DNA of 64,000 nucleotides from Lysinibacillus pinottii (GCF_024753545.1 NZ_JANTOO010000009.1:240390-304389); one strand, 5' to 3'. Counted from the stretch's first letter, positions 41,667-51,529 are shown. Made by a program: numbers and translations. The notes: generated from the letters alone by a model not told the origin.

Positions 41667-43247
41667 ATGAAGAAACAAAAATGGCTAGCACTATTACTAG
41701 TGTGCATGATGATTATTTTGTCAGCATGTAGTGGCGGTACATCAACAAAAGAAGACAGTAAAAATAGTAGCAAATCTTCTGGTGAAAACGCAGCACTCAC
41801 AAGAGGAAATGAATTAGTTATCCGTGTGGCAGGAGATCCTCAAAACTGGGATCCCATTGATACGTTTTTACTTTCTTGGAGTACGGTAGCAACATCGGTC
41901 TTTGAAGGATTAGTTAGTCGTTCTTTAGATTTAGAAATTCAACCTGGATTAGCGGAATCTTGGGAATATAAAGATGACAAAACAATTGTCTTTCAATTAC
42001 GCCAAGGCGTTACCTTCCATAATGGTGAACCATTTAATGCGGAAGCGGTGAAATTTACTTTTGATCGTTTGCTAGGAGATGAAGGTCAAAAAGGTCCTCA
42101 ATATTCCAATTACACTTCTATTGATCATGTGGAAGTAACGGGTGAATATGAAGTAACTATGCACTTAAATTCTATTGATCCGGTATTACTCACAAAACTA
42201 TCAGGGTATGGTGCTGTAATCGTGCCACCTAAATATATTCAAGAACAGGGTGCAGAGAATTTTGATATGAAACCTGTTGGTACAGGTCCGTTTAAAATGA
42301 CAGATTATCAACGAGATAAACAAGTTGTGATTGAACGTTATGCAGATTATTGGAATAAAGATGCTATTAAACTAGATAAAGTTACATTTAAAGTAATCCC
42401 AGAAACAGCAACAGCACTTGCAGAGTTACAAACTGGCAATATTGATATTATGACACGTTTGGAAGTTTCCCAAGCTGCAACAGCAGAAGCAACTGACTTT
42501 ATTGAATTAATGGAAGTATCTACACCTACAGCTTATTCAATTCGTTTTGATACGGCGCAAAAGCCAGTTGATGATGTACGTGTTCGTCAAGCTATTAACT
42601 ATGCTATCGATAAAGAAACGATTGTCAAAGAAATTTTAGGTGGCTATGGGAATCTTATAAGCTCATTCCAAAGTGATTTATCATTTGGCTATAACAACGA
42701 TTTAGAGCCATATCCATATGATCCTGAGAAGGCAAAAGAATTATTGGCTGAAGCGAATGTTCCAGAAGGTACTACATTAGATTTCTATATTCCAGGTACT
42801 GACGGAACATTTAAAGAGATTGCTCAAGCAGTAGCGTTTTACTTAGAGGAAGTTGGCTTAAAAGTATCTATTAATAGTGTGGAAAATACGACATTCCAAT
42901 CAGAGTTAATCCCTCAAGGAAAAGCGGGACATATGTATAAAAATGGCTGGGGCGGATGGACGCTGGACTTTGATAATACAGCTTATTTAATGTATCACGA
43001 GGGAGAATTCTGGAACCCATCCTATAAAAATGAAAAAGTGGAACAATTATTAGCAGCAGAGCGTGCCACTATTGATAATGACGAAAGACAAAAGGTTTTT
43101 AAAGAGCTTACAGAAGTATTATATGAAGATGCAACTGAAGTCAACTTATATTCGGAAGTTGAAATATACGCAGTGAATAAACGAATAAAAGGTTTCCAAC
43201 CACCACATGATGGCCGCTTTAATTTTGTAGGTGTCACTGTCGAGTAA
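41667..43247 (+). CDS. Peptide ABC transporter substrate-binding lipoprotein
   Basis: A solute-binding protein of 526 residues in the DppA/OppA cluster. The signal peptide ends in the lipobox LSAC (Cys about 21), followed by a Ser/Lys-rich linker. Typical family 5 elements are GLAESWEYKDDKTIVFQLRQ, VKFTFDRLL and VRQAINYAIDKETIV. It delivers peptides to the permeases encoded next. A long palindrome separates it from them, as expected for a protein needed in excess. Confidence 0.95.
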   Translation: MKKQKWLALLLVCMMIILSACSGGTSTKEDSKNSSKSSGENAALTRGNELVIRVAGDPQNWDPIDTFLLSWSTVATSVFEGLVSRSLDLEIQPGLAESWEYKDDKTIVFQLRQGVTFHNGEPFNAEAVKFTFDRLLGDEGQKGPQYSNYTSIDHVEVTGEYEVTMHLNSIDPVLLTKLSGYGAVIVPPKYIQEQGAENFDMKPVGTGPFKMTDYQRDKQVVIERYADYWNKDAIKLDKVTFKVIPETATALAELQTGNIDIMTRLEVSQAATAEATDFIELMEVSTPTAYSIRFDTAQKPVDDVRVRQAINYAIDKETIVKEILGGYGNLISSFQSDLSFGYNNDLEPYPYDPEKAKELLAEANVPEGTTLDFYIPGTDGTFKEIAQAVAFYLEEVGLKVSINSVENTTFQSELIPQGKAGHMYKNGWGGWTLDFDNTAYLMYHEGEFWNPSYKNEKVEQLLAAERATIDNDERQKVFKELTEVLYEDATEVNLYSEVEIYAVNKRIKGFQPPHDGRFNFVGVTVE

Positions 43248-43259
43248 GTAAAAAATTAT

Positions 43260-43285
43260 GAGATAGTATGCTAGCATACTATCTC
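43260..43285 (+). terminator. Perfect 26-bp palindrome after the binding-protein gene
   Basis: GAGATAGTATGCT (43260-43272) is followed at once by its exact inverse, then TTTCATTTC. As RNA it forms a near-continuous hairpin that can stabilise the upstream message or partly terminate, lowering permease relative to binding-protein expression. Confidence 0.75.
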
Positions 43286-43313
43286 TTTCATTTCACATTA
43301 GGAGGATGGAATT

Positions 43314-44246
43314 ATGCTTTCCTATATTCTACGACGTTTGTCGCATACCGTGCTCGTGATTATTGCGGTTTCATTAATTATATTTTTCTCCATTCGTTTA
43401 ACAGGTGACCCCGTAAGTATCATGTTTGGGGCTGGTGAACCTTCACAGCAGGCAATAGAAGAACTGACAGCCAAACTCGGTTTGGATAAGCCTGTTTGGG
43501 AGCAATACTTCATATTTATGAAGGATTTAGTAACACTTGATTTTGGTACTTCCTATCGTTCCAATAGCCCAGTTTTAGAGATGTTACTCGAACGAGCGTG
43601 GCCGACAATTGCACTTGCTTTAGGTGGAATGGCAGTGGCATTGTTTATAGCTGTTCCGCTAGGTATTCTATCAGCTATTTATAAAGGAAAATCCATTGAT
43701 GTGTTTAGTCGTATTTTTTCTTTGTTAGGCATTTCTTTCCCTAATTTTTGGTTGGCGTTTATGCTAATTTTAATTTTTGCTGTTCAACTAAAGTGGCTGC
43801 CAGTATCCGGATTTGATGGGTTTAGCTCATTAATTTTGCCATCCGTTGCCTTAGGGCTCATCCTATCTGGTATTTTAGTTCGATTAATTCGTACGTCTAT
43901 GCTGGAAGTACTTAAAATGCAATATGTCACAACGGCACGGGCTAAAGGCATAAGAGAATGGCTAGTTATCATTCGACATGCTTTCCGCAATGCCTTATTG
44001 CCAACTGTAACATTTGTTGGTTTACAGTTTGGAGGGCTATTAGGAGGTGCAGTTATTGTCGAGCAAGTCTTTTCTTGGCCTGGAATTGGAAGGTTAATTG
44101 TTGATTCTATTAATCAACGAGACTATCCAGTAGTCCAGGGAGGAATCATCCTTTTAGCACTTATGATGATTTTAGTAAATCTAATTGTTGATTTATGCTA
44201 CTCATTAATTAACCCAAAAATAAGAACTGGAAGAGGTGAGCAATAA
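43314..44246 (+). CDS. Peptide ABC transporter permease, DppB type
   Basis: A 310-residue inner permease with about six membrane helices; the N-terminus SYILRRLSHTVLVIIAVSLI and the EAA-like cytoplasmic loop (TARAKGIREWLVIIRHAFRN) are DppB signatures. GGAGGATG precedes the ATG. It ends on the first base of the next permease start (stop/start overlap). Confidence 0.95.
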   Translation: MLSYILRRLSHTVLVIIAVSLIIFFSIRLTGDPVSIMFGAGEPSQQAIEELTAKLGLDKPVWEQYFIFMKDLVTLDFGTSYRSNSPVLEMLLERAWPTIALALGGMAVALFIAVPLGILSAIYKGKSIDVFSRIFSLLGISFPNFWLAFMLILIFAVQLKWLPVSGFDGFSSLILPSVALGLILSGILVRLIRTSMLEVLKMQYVTTARAKGIREWLVIIRHAFRNALLPTVTFVGLQFGGLLGGAVIVEQVFSWPGIGRLIVDSINQRDYPVVQGGIILLALMMILVNLIVDLCYSLINPKIRTGRGEQ

Positions 44247-45148
44247 TGACTCAAATAATGGAAACAGAAGCAATCGAAATAAAAAAAGCCAATAAAATCG
44301 TAACCGTTCTTAAATTCGTGAAGAATAATCCAACAGGCATAATAGGCTTATTATTGGTTGTCACTACGATACTGTGTGCTATATTCGCGCCTTATATTGC
44401 TCCCTATGATCCGGGGGCGGCTAGCTTAGGACATCGACTTGACCTACCCAAATGGCTAGATGATACAGGTAAATCTCAATACGTTCTCGGAGGAGATCAG
44501 GTTGGGCGTGATTTGCTAAGTAGAATTATTTACGGAGCACGTATATCTCTATTAGTCGGGATTTGTGGCGTCATCATTTCATTAGTGCTTGGTACATTTC
44601 TAGGCATTATTTCAGGTTACTTTGGGAAATGGATGGATGATTTAATTATGCGGCTAGCCGAAGTTCAAATGGGGTTACCGTTTATTTTACTAGCCATCGT
44701 AATTATGAGTGTTTTTGGAACAGGTATTGAAAAAATTATTATTATCCTTGGACTTACATATTGGGTTAGTTTTGCGCGATTAATTCGAGGAGAGATTTTA
44801 GCTTTAAAGGAACAAGAGTATATCCAAGCAGCAAAGGCAATTGGTGGGACACATTTCAAAATAATCATGAAGCATATACTTCCTAATGTTGCTTCCTCTA
44901 TTCTAGTGTTAGCAACGATGTGTATTGCAGAGTTTATTTTATTGGAGGCCTCTTTAACATTTTTAGGGCTAGGCGTGGAGCCTACAGTACCTTCGTGGGG
45001 AGGAATGTTAGCGGATAGTCGAAATTATATGACCTCTGCTTGGTGGATATCTGTTTTCCCAGGCGTTGCCATTATGTTAACGGTTTTAGGCTTTAATTTA
45101 TTGGGAGATTGGTTGCGAGATCGCTTAGATCCAAATATGAAAGTTTAG
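44246..45148 (+). CDS. Peptide ABC transporter permease, DppC type
   Basis: A 300-residue permease with six membrane segments; GGDQVGRDLLSRIIYGARIS and the EAA loop IQAAKAIGGTHFKIIMKHILPN identify the DppC/OppC type. It completes a full five-component importer and directly precedes the M14 peptidase gene. Confidence 0.95.
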   Translation: MTQIMETEAIEIKKANKIVTVLKFVKNNPTGIIGLLLVVTTILCAIFAPYIAPYDPGAASLGHRLDLPKWLDDTGKSQYVLGGDQVGRDLLSRIIYGARISLLVGICGVIISLVLGTFLGIISGYFGKWMDDLIMRLAEVQMGLPFILLAIVIMSVFGTGIEKIIIILGLTYWVSFARLIRGEILALKEQEYIQAAKAIGGTHFKIIMKHILPNVASSILVLATMCIAEFILLEASLTFLGLGVEPTVPSWGGMLADSRNYMTSAWWISVFPGVAIMLTVLGFNLLGDWLRDRLDPNMKV

Positions 45149-45156
45149 GTGATATG

Positions 45157-47985
45157 ATGAACTCTATAATTTTTTCTAGTTTATTTCAAAAGAACGAAAC
45201 GAAAAAAAAACCTTCTTTATTTATCGATTTACCTAAAGATTTAATTCCATTAGGATTAATTGATTTTTGTTTACGCTTAGGCTTTGAATCAAATGAAATA
45301 GACTTTGATTTATTTCAGCGAGCCAATCAGTCCTATACAATGAAGTTTTTACCACATACTAGCACATTTATTTCAGAAAATAAGTCAACATGGATTATTT
45401 ATTATGAGAGTGAATCAGCACTTTCTACATTGTTAAGTACTATAGCCAGTGATGGCATAGTCGAAACCCAAACAGTCAGCTCATTCACGTATTATGAGAA
45501 TTTAAGTCATCTTTGGACAGCCTATGGCACGGGTGAAAAGGATGAGGCCCATCCCCAGCAACATGTAGGTTTGAAAATGGATATACAAGAAGAATTGAAG
45601 ACAAGTGCTCTGTTAAAAGAGGCTTGCTATCTTGCATTGCGTTTAGGTTTATATGCGACATCTATTTCATTACCAGCTATAACAACAGAAGAGCGACATT
45701 TATCTATTTCCTTCAAGCAAGAACTCGAAAGTTATATGGAGTTGACCGCCAAAAACACCATTCAAATTTGTGGTACGAAAGAAAGCCTACCAGCCGTTGT
45801 CCATTCGATTGTAACAGCAAAGCATGTGTCAGAGGGTGGACTGCTTGGAGTTTGGGAGTTAAACGAAAAACAAGTGAATGAAGCGGCTATTTTAATGGAA
45901 GAAAAGTGGACTGATGAATCGGAAGCTTCTTACATCATAAAAGCACTGGAAGAAGAACCAGATACAGCGTTAGAGGCTGAAATTTATATGACAGCCGATA
46001 AAAAAATTCGTGACCAATTCAGGTTAGATGTATATGAAAAATTTTCTAATTTAACAACCATTAAAGTTCGCTCTGCCTTTAAAACAGGGTTATACTGGAT
46101 ATTAGAGGAAGTACTCCCATCTGTCGAGGGGCGCTTTGAAAATATCAAAATAGTTTGTAAGGATGGGGTAAGTGAAGACGGTTTAGAGCAACATAATCGC
46201 TGGATTATGGAGCTATACCCAGTAGATGAGATGATCGAAATGCAATATGGCTTACCTAAAGAGCATGTGCAATTTGAGCTTTCAAGCACGCAACAACATG
46301 TGTATAGAGTATTTGTTAATGATCAACTAATTGCTGAGCTCAATCCCCTTATGAGTGAAGTGGATTATGTGGACGGTCAGAAAAAAGCTTATCCGACTAC
46401 CGCTGGATATCGATTATTGAACAAGACGGAGAGAGTGCAAGAGAATATCATATTTTCAGATCGTGAACGGTTCTATAAATTTTATGTGAAAGAATTTTTG
46501 CCACAAATGGTGAAATTGTTAAAAATAGATACCCATAATGTTAATCAAGGTCAGCTATTTCCATTGTTTGATCGAATAGAAATTGATTTTACTTCTTCTG
46601 GAATTGAAGAAGAAATCGGTGTTCAGCAAGAAGCGAATTCATCGTTTGAGGCGCTATACGAGGATTTATATTTTAATACATTAGACTATTTTCATGAGCT
46701 TGGCCGTCAGTTAGTAAATCAGCCATACAAAGCTCCGGGTGGCGTTATTCCTTATATTCATATAGAACAAGATCTGTATAAGCCTATCAAAGGTGTCATC
46801 AAGGTTTACCAGTGGAATGACAAACGAATGACTGATCCCATTACAAAGCGAATCTTGTTTAATCAAGAAGGGCAGTTTGACACTGTAGAAATGTCTATAG
46901 GTAATGAACTGAAGGTAACTGAGGCAAAAATCTATTTAAAGCACAACATGAAAAATATTTTTCCATTGTTAGAGCGTTTTAAACAATACTCAGAGGTCAA
47001 ATTAAATTATGGAGATATATCTTATAAGGGTCATGTCATTCCCTTTATTGAAGTGACTGAACCGATTACGAGTGAATATTATTCAGGGCTAAAAAAAACA
47101 GATGAAAAACATACGATTGTTTTTGAAGCTGGTCATCATCCAAATGAAGTGTCTAGCACGCCTGCTATATTGGAGCTAATAGAGGATATTATTGGTCATC
47201 ATCCAGAAATATTACAAAAAATGAATGTTATTATAATCCCTTTAGCCAACCCTGATGGTTATGAAATAATGGAATATTTGACAAAGGAACATCCGAAGTG
47301 GAAGCATCATGCGGCACGATTTAATGCGGTGGGATTAGAATTTGCGCATGTGAAATTCTTGAAAAGTGCGTTCGGTGAGGCAAATGTATTACCACTTATC
47401 TTAAAGAAATGGGCCCCAGATATTGTTGTAGATGACCATGGAATACCTGCTCGTGAATGGGTTCAACCGTTCGCAGGTTACGCCTGCCCACCGATTTTCC
47501 CAGTTTCTTATACGCTTCCGAGTGCCAAGATTTATGGGATTGGTCGATATGCAGATGATGATGCTACGAAAGAAATTCAAGCCCGAAACTTGGAGCTAGT
47601 AGCCGAAAGAGTTAATAGGCTGTTTGAAGGATCGACGTTTGCTCAAGAAAATGACTATTGGCGCGATCGATATTATAAATATGGAACAAAGTGGGATCCA
47701 GATAAATACCCCATTGAGGAGATGGGGAATATTAACTTTTATCGAAGTATGGAAGTAACTCCATCGTATTCATCAGTTAGTATTTTACGTTATCCACAGT
47801 GGATCGCTTTAGATATAATTTCCGAAGTTGCAGATGAAATTGTTTATGGTGAAGAATTAATTTCGTGTATGGCAGCACATAAATTATTTAATCGGGCAAT
47901 TTTAGAAGCTGCAATAGCTACTCCAGTAAATAAATATAAACAATCTGGACGTTACATAAAAAAACGTCCGATAGAAATTAGGTGA
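45157..47985 (+). CDS. Large M14-family zinc carboxypeptidase-like protein
   Basis: About 942 residues. The C-terminal third is an M14 peptidase domain: zinc ligands H661-P-N-E664 in EAGHHPNEVSS and probable H761 in VVDDHGIPAREW, with PLANPDGYEIMEYL between. The first about 600 residues do not resemble a domain I know; they have several alpha/beta repeats and a segment around 480-570 near the peptidase that may be a second barrel-like domain. No signal peptide, so it acts in the cytoplasm. AGGTG precedes tandem ATGs (45154, 45157). Position between the importer and pyroglutamyl peptidase implies trimming of imported peptides. Confidence 0.8.
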   Translation: MNSIIFSSLFQKNETKKKPSLFIDLPKDLIPLGLIDFCLRLGFESNEIDFDLFQRANQSYTMKFLPHTSTFISENKSTWIIYYESESALSTLLSTIASDGIVETQTVSSFTYYENLSHLWTAYGTGEKDEAHPQQHVGLKMDIQEELKTSALLKEACYLALRLGLYATSISLPAITTEERHLSISFKQELESYMELTAKNTIQICGTKESLPAVVHSIVTAKHVSEGGLLGVWELNEKQVNEAAILMEEKWTDESEASYIIKALEEEPDTALEAEIYMTADKKIRDQFRLDVYEKFSNLTTIKVRSAFKTGLYWILEEVLPSVEGRFENIKIVCKDGVSEDGLEQHNRWIMELYPVDEMIEMQYGLPKEHVQFELSSTQQHVYRVFVNDQLIAELNPLMSEVDYVDGQKKAYPTTAGYRLLNKTERVQENIIFSDRERFYKFYVKEFLPQMVKLLKIDTHNVNQGQLFPLFDRIEIDFTSSGIEEEIGVQQEANSSFEALYEDLYFNTLDYFHELGRQLVNQPYKAPGGVIPYIHIEQDLYKPIKGVIKVYQWNDKRMTDPITKRILFNQEGQFDTVEMSIGNELKVTEAKIYLKHNMKNIFPLLERFKQYSEVKLNYGDISYKGHVIPFIEVTEPITSEYYSGLKKTDEKHTIVFEAGHHPNEVSSTPAILELIEDIIGHHPEILQKMNVIIIPLANPDGYEIMEYLTKEHPKWKHHAARFNAVGLEFAHVKFLKSAFGEANVLPLILKKWAPDIVVDDHGIPAREWVQPFAGYACPPIFPVSYTLPSAKIYGIGRYADDDATKEIQARNLELVAERVNRLFEGSTFAQENDYWRDRYYKYGTKWDPDKYPIEEMGNINFYRSMEVTPSYSSVSILRYPQWIALDIISEVADEIVYGEELISCMAAHKLFNRAILEAAIATPVNKYKQSGRYIKKRPIEIR

Positions 47986-47992
47986 CGAACAC

Positions 47993-48607
47993 ATGACAAA
48001 AATTTTATTAACGGGATTTGAGCCATTTCTTGATTACAAGCTCAATCCAACTATGCAAATTGTAGAAAATTTAGATGGTGAAAAGATAGAAAACTATCAT
48101 ATTATTGGAAGAATTTTATCTGTCGACTTTCAACAATCTGCCGAGCAGCTAAAGCGACATATAGAAGAAATAGAACCGCAAATCATTATTTCCTTAGGAC
48201 TGGCAGGAGGGCGTTTTAAAATAACACCTGAGCGAATTGCTATTAATATTAAAGATGGGGAGCCTGATAATAACGGCTACTCACCCGTTGATGAGAGCAT
48301 TCAAGAGGAGGGGGCAGATGCTTATCTGACGAATTTACCCATTCGCCATATGATTAATCGCTTGCAAGAAGAGGGCTATCCGGCTGAAATCTCTAACACA
48401 GCAGGTACTTATTTGTGTAATAACATTATGTATGAAGGGCTTGTATATGCACAGCAACATGAAGGGGTACGTGCTGGTTTTATTCATATACCTGCTTCTT
48501 TTGAATTAGCCATTCAACATGGCAAAATTCCAGGTTGGCATATTCGTGATTTAATTGCTGCTGTAAAGCTTTGCATTGAGGAGACAGTACGTGCAGGTAA
48601 TCATTGA
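47993..48607 (+). CDS. pcp: Pyroglutamyl-peptidase I
   Basis: A C15-family cysteine peptidase of 204 residues that removes N-terminal pyroglutamate from peptides. The N-terminal ILLTGFEPFLDYKLNPT, the catalytic Glu region SLGLAGGRFKITPERIAINI, and the Cys motif NTAGTYLCNNIMYEGL are present; the final His lies in GFIHIPA. The start is 8 bases after the M14 gene; the 3' end overlaps pxpB by 17 bases. Confidence 0.96.
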   Translation: MTKILLTGFEPFLDYKLNPTMQIVENLDGEKIENYHIIGRILSVDFQQSAEQLKRHIEEIEPQIIISLGLAGGRFKITPERIAINIKDGEPDNNGYSPVDESIQEEGADAYLTNLPIRHMINRLQEEGYPAEISNTAGTYLCNNIMYEGLVYAQQHEGVRAGFIHIPASFELAIQHGKIPGWHIRDLIAAVKLCIEETVRAGNH

Positions 48608-49286
48608 ATTTCCTCATTCAATGTGGATTAGCAAACATACTATTCGCTTTTCCTTTAAGGAAGAAATATCCGACACAAACTTTTATGCAGTACAAACATT
48701 TACTCGATTTCTGAAAAAACAGCTACGACACCATCTTGTCGAAAGTGTTGCAAGCTATCATACAGTTACAGCCTATGTGAAACAACGAATAGATGTCGAT
48801 CTTTTAAGAATGCAATGGCTTGCTATTCAAGCATCAGCAGCCGTTGATGACAGAACAAATAGACGATTAAAAATCCCGGTTTGCTATGATGAAGAATTCG
48901 CCTTAGATAGGCAACGAGTGATGGACTATACGGGTCTATCATTTGAGGACATTAAAATGCTACATATGTCAAAAAGCTATTATGTTTATTTAATTGGCTT
49001 TTTGCCAGGCTTTCCTTATCTTGGGGAACTTGATTCTAAGTTATTTATGCCACGTTTAGAGAAGCCGAGGGCATCTGTGTCTGCGAGTTCTGTTGGGGTT
49101 GGAGGCGGACAAACAGGAATCTATCCTGTCGATTCACCTGGTGGCTGGAATATTATTGGAAAGACGCCATTAAAACTATTTAATGTCAATGGTAAAGAGC
49201 CCTTTCTATTTGAACTGGGTGATGAAGTTCAGTTTTATGAAATAACTAAGCAACAATATTGGGAAATGAAAAGCAAAGGAGTGTAG
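48591..49286 (+). CDS. pxpB: 5-oxoprolinase subunit PxpB (KipI-like)
   Basis: A 231-residue carboxyltransferase-C-like protein: FLPGFPYLGELD, RASVSASSVGVGGGQTGIYP and DSPGGWNIIGKTPLKLF are hallmarks. With PxpA and PxpC it hydrolyses 5-oxoproline to glutamate using ATP. The GTG at 48591 follows GAGGAG by 7 bases. In B. subtilis the homologue KipI also inhibits kinase KinA, but the context here favours the metabolic role. Confidence 0.94.
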   Translation: MQVIIEFPHSMWISKHTIRFSFKEEISDTNFYAVQTFTRFLKKQLRHHLVESVASYHTVTAYVKQRIDVDLLRMQWLAIQASAAVDDRTNRRLKIPVCYDEEFALDRQRVMDYTGLSFEDIKMLHMSKSYYVYLIGFLPGFPYLGELDSKLFMPRLEKPRASVSASSVGVGGGQTGIYPVDSPGGWNIIGKTPLKLFNVNGKEPFLFELGDEVQFYEITKQQYWEMKSKGV

Positions 49287-49289
49287 CGA

Positions 49290-50153
49290 TTGAAGCCACT
49301 TCTGCTCATAACAAAACTAGGGGTTTATGGTAGCTTACAAGATAAAGGCAGGTTTGGCTATCGGGCATTTGGTATTCCGTTATCTGGACCAATGGATCAA
49401 GTATCGTTTCAAGCAGCCCAACTGATTTTACAAAATCATCCTAATCAAACGTCTTTCGAAATGTTCATGGGTGGCTTTGAATTTGAGGCATTGGCTGATG
49501 GGGTCTATGTTTTAACAGGGGGGCATGGTGTATGCATGGTTAATCATGCAGCCATTGAAATGTGGAAAACATTCCACCTAACAAAGGGAGATAGGTTGAC
49601 GATTAAGAGCGTGAGTCAAGGCTCTATCATTTACTTAACACCGCTTGGAGGGTTTACTTCAAAATTGGAGCTGGGCAGTAGCTCATACCTCTCACAGGGG
49701 AATCTAGGTACGGAGATGACAAAAGGAAGTATTTTATATGGACAGACAGCCTCTCCGTTACAAGCTAATAGAGGTCTTTATGCTCCGTATCGTCCGACTT
49801 TTGACAGTGCTATTACTGTTAGAATTTTCAAGGGCCCTCATTTTCATTTATTTACGGAAGAGAGTCAGCAACAATTTATGCAAAATCCTTTCCAGTTTAG
49901 CGGTGGAAATCGAATGGGCTATTATTTAAAAGGCTCTGTGTTACAGCTAAAAGAAATGAAGGAGATTCTATCTGAAGCAACCCAGTTTGGCTCCATTCAA
50001 GTACCTCAGAATGGGAATCCAATTATCTTAATGGCCGATGCTCAAACAGTAGGAGGCTATCCTATTATGGCAACTGTACATGAAGATGATTTACATAAAG
50101 TAGCCCAAATGCGTATGTTTAACACAATACATTTTACACTGGAGGAAATGTGA
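49290..50153 (+). CDS. pxpC: 5-oxoprolinase subunit PxpC (KipA-like)
   Basis: A 287-residue biotin-dependent-carboxyltransferase-like protein: the N-terminus KLGVYGSLQDKGRFGYRAFG, FGIPLSGPMDQ, and the C-terminal GNPIILMADAQTVGGYPIMA are typical. TTG start with AAAGGAGTG upstream. It overlaps pxpA by 4 bases. Confidence 0.95.
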   Translation: MKPLLLITKLGVYGSLQDKGRFGYRAFGIPLSGPMDQVSFQAAQLILQNHPNQTSFEMFMGGFEFEALADGVYVLTGGHGVCMVNHAAIEMWKTFHLTKGDRLTIKSVSQGSIIYLTPLGGFTSKLELGSSSYLSQGNLGTEMTKGSILYGQTASPLQANRGLYAPYRPTFDSAITVRIFKGPHFHLFTEESQQQFMQNPFQFSGGNRMGYYLKGSVLQLKEMKEILSEATQFGSIQVPQNGNPIILMADAQTVGGYPIMATVHEDDLHKVAQMRMFNTIHFTLEEM

Positions 50154-50887
50154 TACGAATGGATATTAATTGTGATCTAGGAGAAAGCTATGAAGCTTTT
50201 TTGACGGGAAGAGACGAAGAGATACTAGATTATGTGACATCAATCAATATTGCGTGTGGCTACCATGCGGGCGATCATTCCATTATGCACCAAACGGTAC
50301 GTAATGCGATTCGTAAACATGTTCATATTGGTGCACACCCTGGGTATCCTGATCGTGAAGGATTCGGACGAAAAAATATGGTGTTTAGTCCAGCAGAAAT
50401 TTACGATATGATGGTCTATCAGGTAGGGGCACTGCAAGCATTTGTCCGTGTCGAAAAGGGGACCCTACATCATGTCAAGCCACACGGAGCACTCTATAAT
50501 CAAAGCGCGAATGATCAGGAAAAGGCTTCAGCCATTGTTCAGGCGGTGTATGATCTCCATCCTCAGCTTATTTTATATTGTTTAGCAGGAAGCCAAATGG
50601 CGGAAATCGCAAGGGATAAGGGTCTTCAAGTATATGAGGAGGTTTTTTCAGATCGCCGTTATCATTCTGATGGCACATTAGTGAGCAGACAGGAACCGAA
50701 TGCTTTAATTCAAACTGAAGAAGAAATGCTTAAGCATGTAAAAGGTATTTTAACGGTAAAAGAAGTATTGTCTGTACAGTCTCAAAAAATAAAAATAGTA
50801 GCACACACCTTATGTATTCATGGAGATGGTCCACATGCCTTGGACTTTGCTAAAAAGATTGCTGCGCTTAGACAGCAACTACATTAA
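50150..50887 (+). CDS. pxpA: 5-oxoprolinase subunit PxpA (LamB/YcsF family)
   Basis: A 245-residue protein of the LamB/YcsF family: MDINCDLGES at the N-terminus, SINIACGYHAGDH, HVKPHGALYN and the late CIHGDGPHAL. It forms the catalytic core of 5-oxoprolinase with PxpBC. The GTG start is 4 bases after GGAGG within the end of pxpC. It ends the operon, just before a terminator. Confidence 0.96.
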   Translation: MIRMDINCDLGESYEAFLTGRDEEILDYVTSINIACGYHAGDHSIMHQTVRNAIRKHVHIGAHPGYPDREGFGRKNMVFSPAEIYDMMVYQVGALQAFVRVEKGTLHHVKPHGALYNQSANDQEKASAIVQAVYDLHPQLILYCLAGSQMAEIARDKGLQVYEEVFSDRRYHSDGTLVSRQEPNALIQTEEEMLKHVKGILTVKEVLSVQSQKIKIVAHTLCIHGDGPHALDFAKKIAALRQQLH

Positions 50888-50927
50888 CAATAAAGTAGAT
50901 GATTTCATGCATACCCAATTGAAACAT

Positions 50928-50958
50928 AAAAAAGTTCGCATAAATGGCGAACTTTTTT
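50928..50958. terminator. Bidirectional terminator after pxpA
   Basis: AAAAAAGTTCGC and GCGAACTTTTTT pair perfectly over 12 bp with a 7-base loop. It separates the pxp operon from the convergent PAP2/LCP/XRE genes. Confidence 0.9.
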
Positions 50959-50974
50959 GATTGGAAGAGCTTTA

Positions 50975-51529
50975 TTATTTTACATACATTTTCCTGTGAT
51001 GCCTAGAGTTTTCAACAAGATGAATTAGCCACATCACTATGTAGGTTACCCCTAATCCGATACAAGCACCTGCTAACACATCTAGAGGGTAGTGTACACC
51101 GATAAAAATTCTCGAAAGTGCCATGAGGCAGGCCATTACTAGGAGTACAGCTCCGATTTTTTTTCGCTTCCAAAGCAAAGCAAATGCTAAAGCAAATGCC
51201 CCTGCCGCATGATTACTTGGAAAAGATGGGTCTAAATTTGATTTTTCAAGTAATAATATGACGCTATGATTGACGAATGGCCGTGGTCGAAAATATATCA
51301 TTTCTATCATTTTATCGATACCAAGTGTAAGAAAAGCGATCGTTACGGCATATATGACTATTTTTCTATTTTCATGCTGATTTTGAGCGTTTGAAAACCA
51401 TAGCCATATCAATATTAATCCAAATAGGATAGGGCCATATTTTGAAAACAAGAGGACAACTTGATCTAAAGTAGAGTATTGTCCAGCAAATTGGTTGAGT
51501 AGTTTAAAAAGTTGATAGTCTATTGTCAT
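50975..51529 (-). CDS. PAP2-family membrane phosphatase
   Basis: A membrane phosphatase of 184 residues with about five hydrophobic segments. The three PAP2 motifs are visible: KMIEMIYFRPRP (KX6RP), PSFPSNHAAGAF, and SRIFIGVHYPLDV (SRX5HX3D). Close in form to BcrC-type undecaprenyl-pyrophosphate phosphatases, which recycle the cell-wall lipid carrier and lower bacitracin sensitivity; lipid substrates other than that are possible. Seven bases downstream of an LCP gene, supporting a cell-wall role. Confidence 0.85.
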   Translation of the reverse strand: MTIDYQLFKLLNQFAGQYSTLDQVVLLFSKYGPILFGLILIWLWFSNAQNQHENRKIVIYAVTIAFLTLGIDKMIEMIYFRPRPFVNHSVILLLEKSNLDPSFPSNHAAGAFALAFALLWKRKKIGAVLLVMACLMALSRIFIGVHYPLDVLAGACIGLGVTYIVMWLIHLVENSRHHRKMYVK

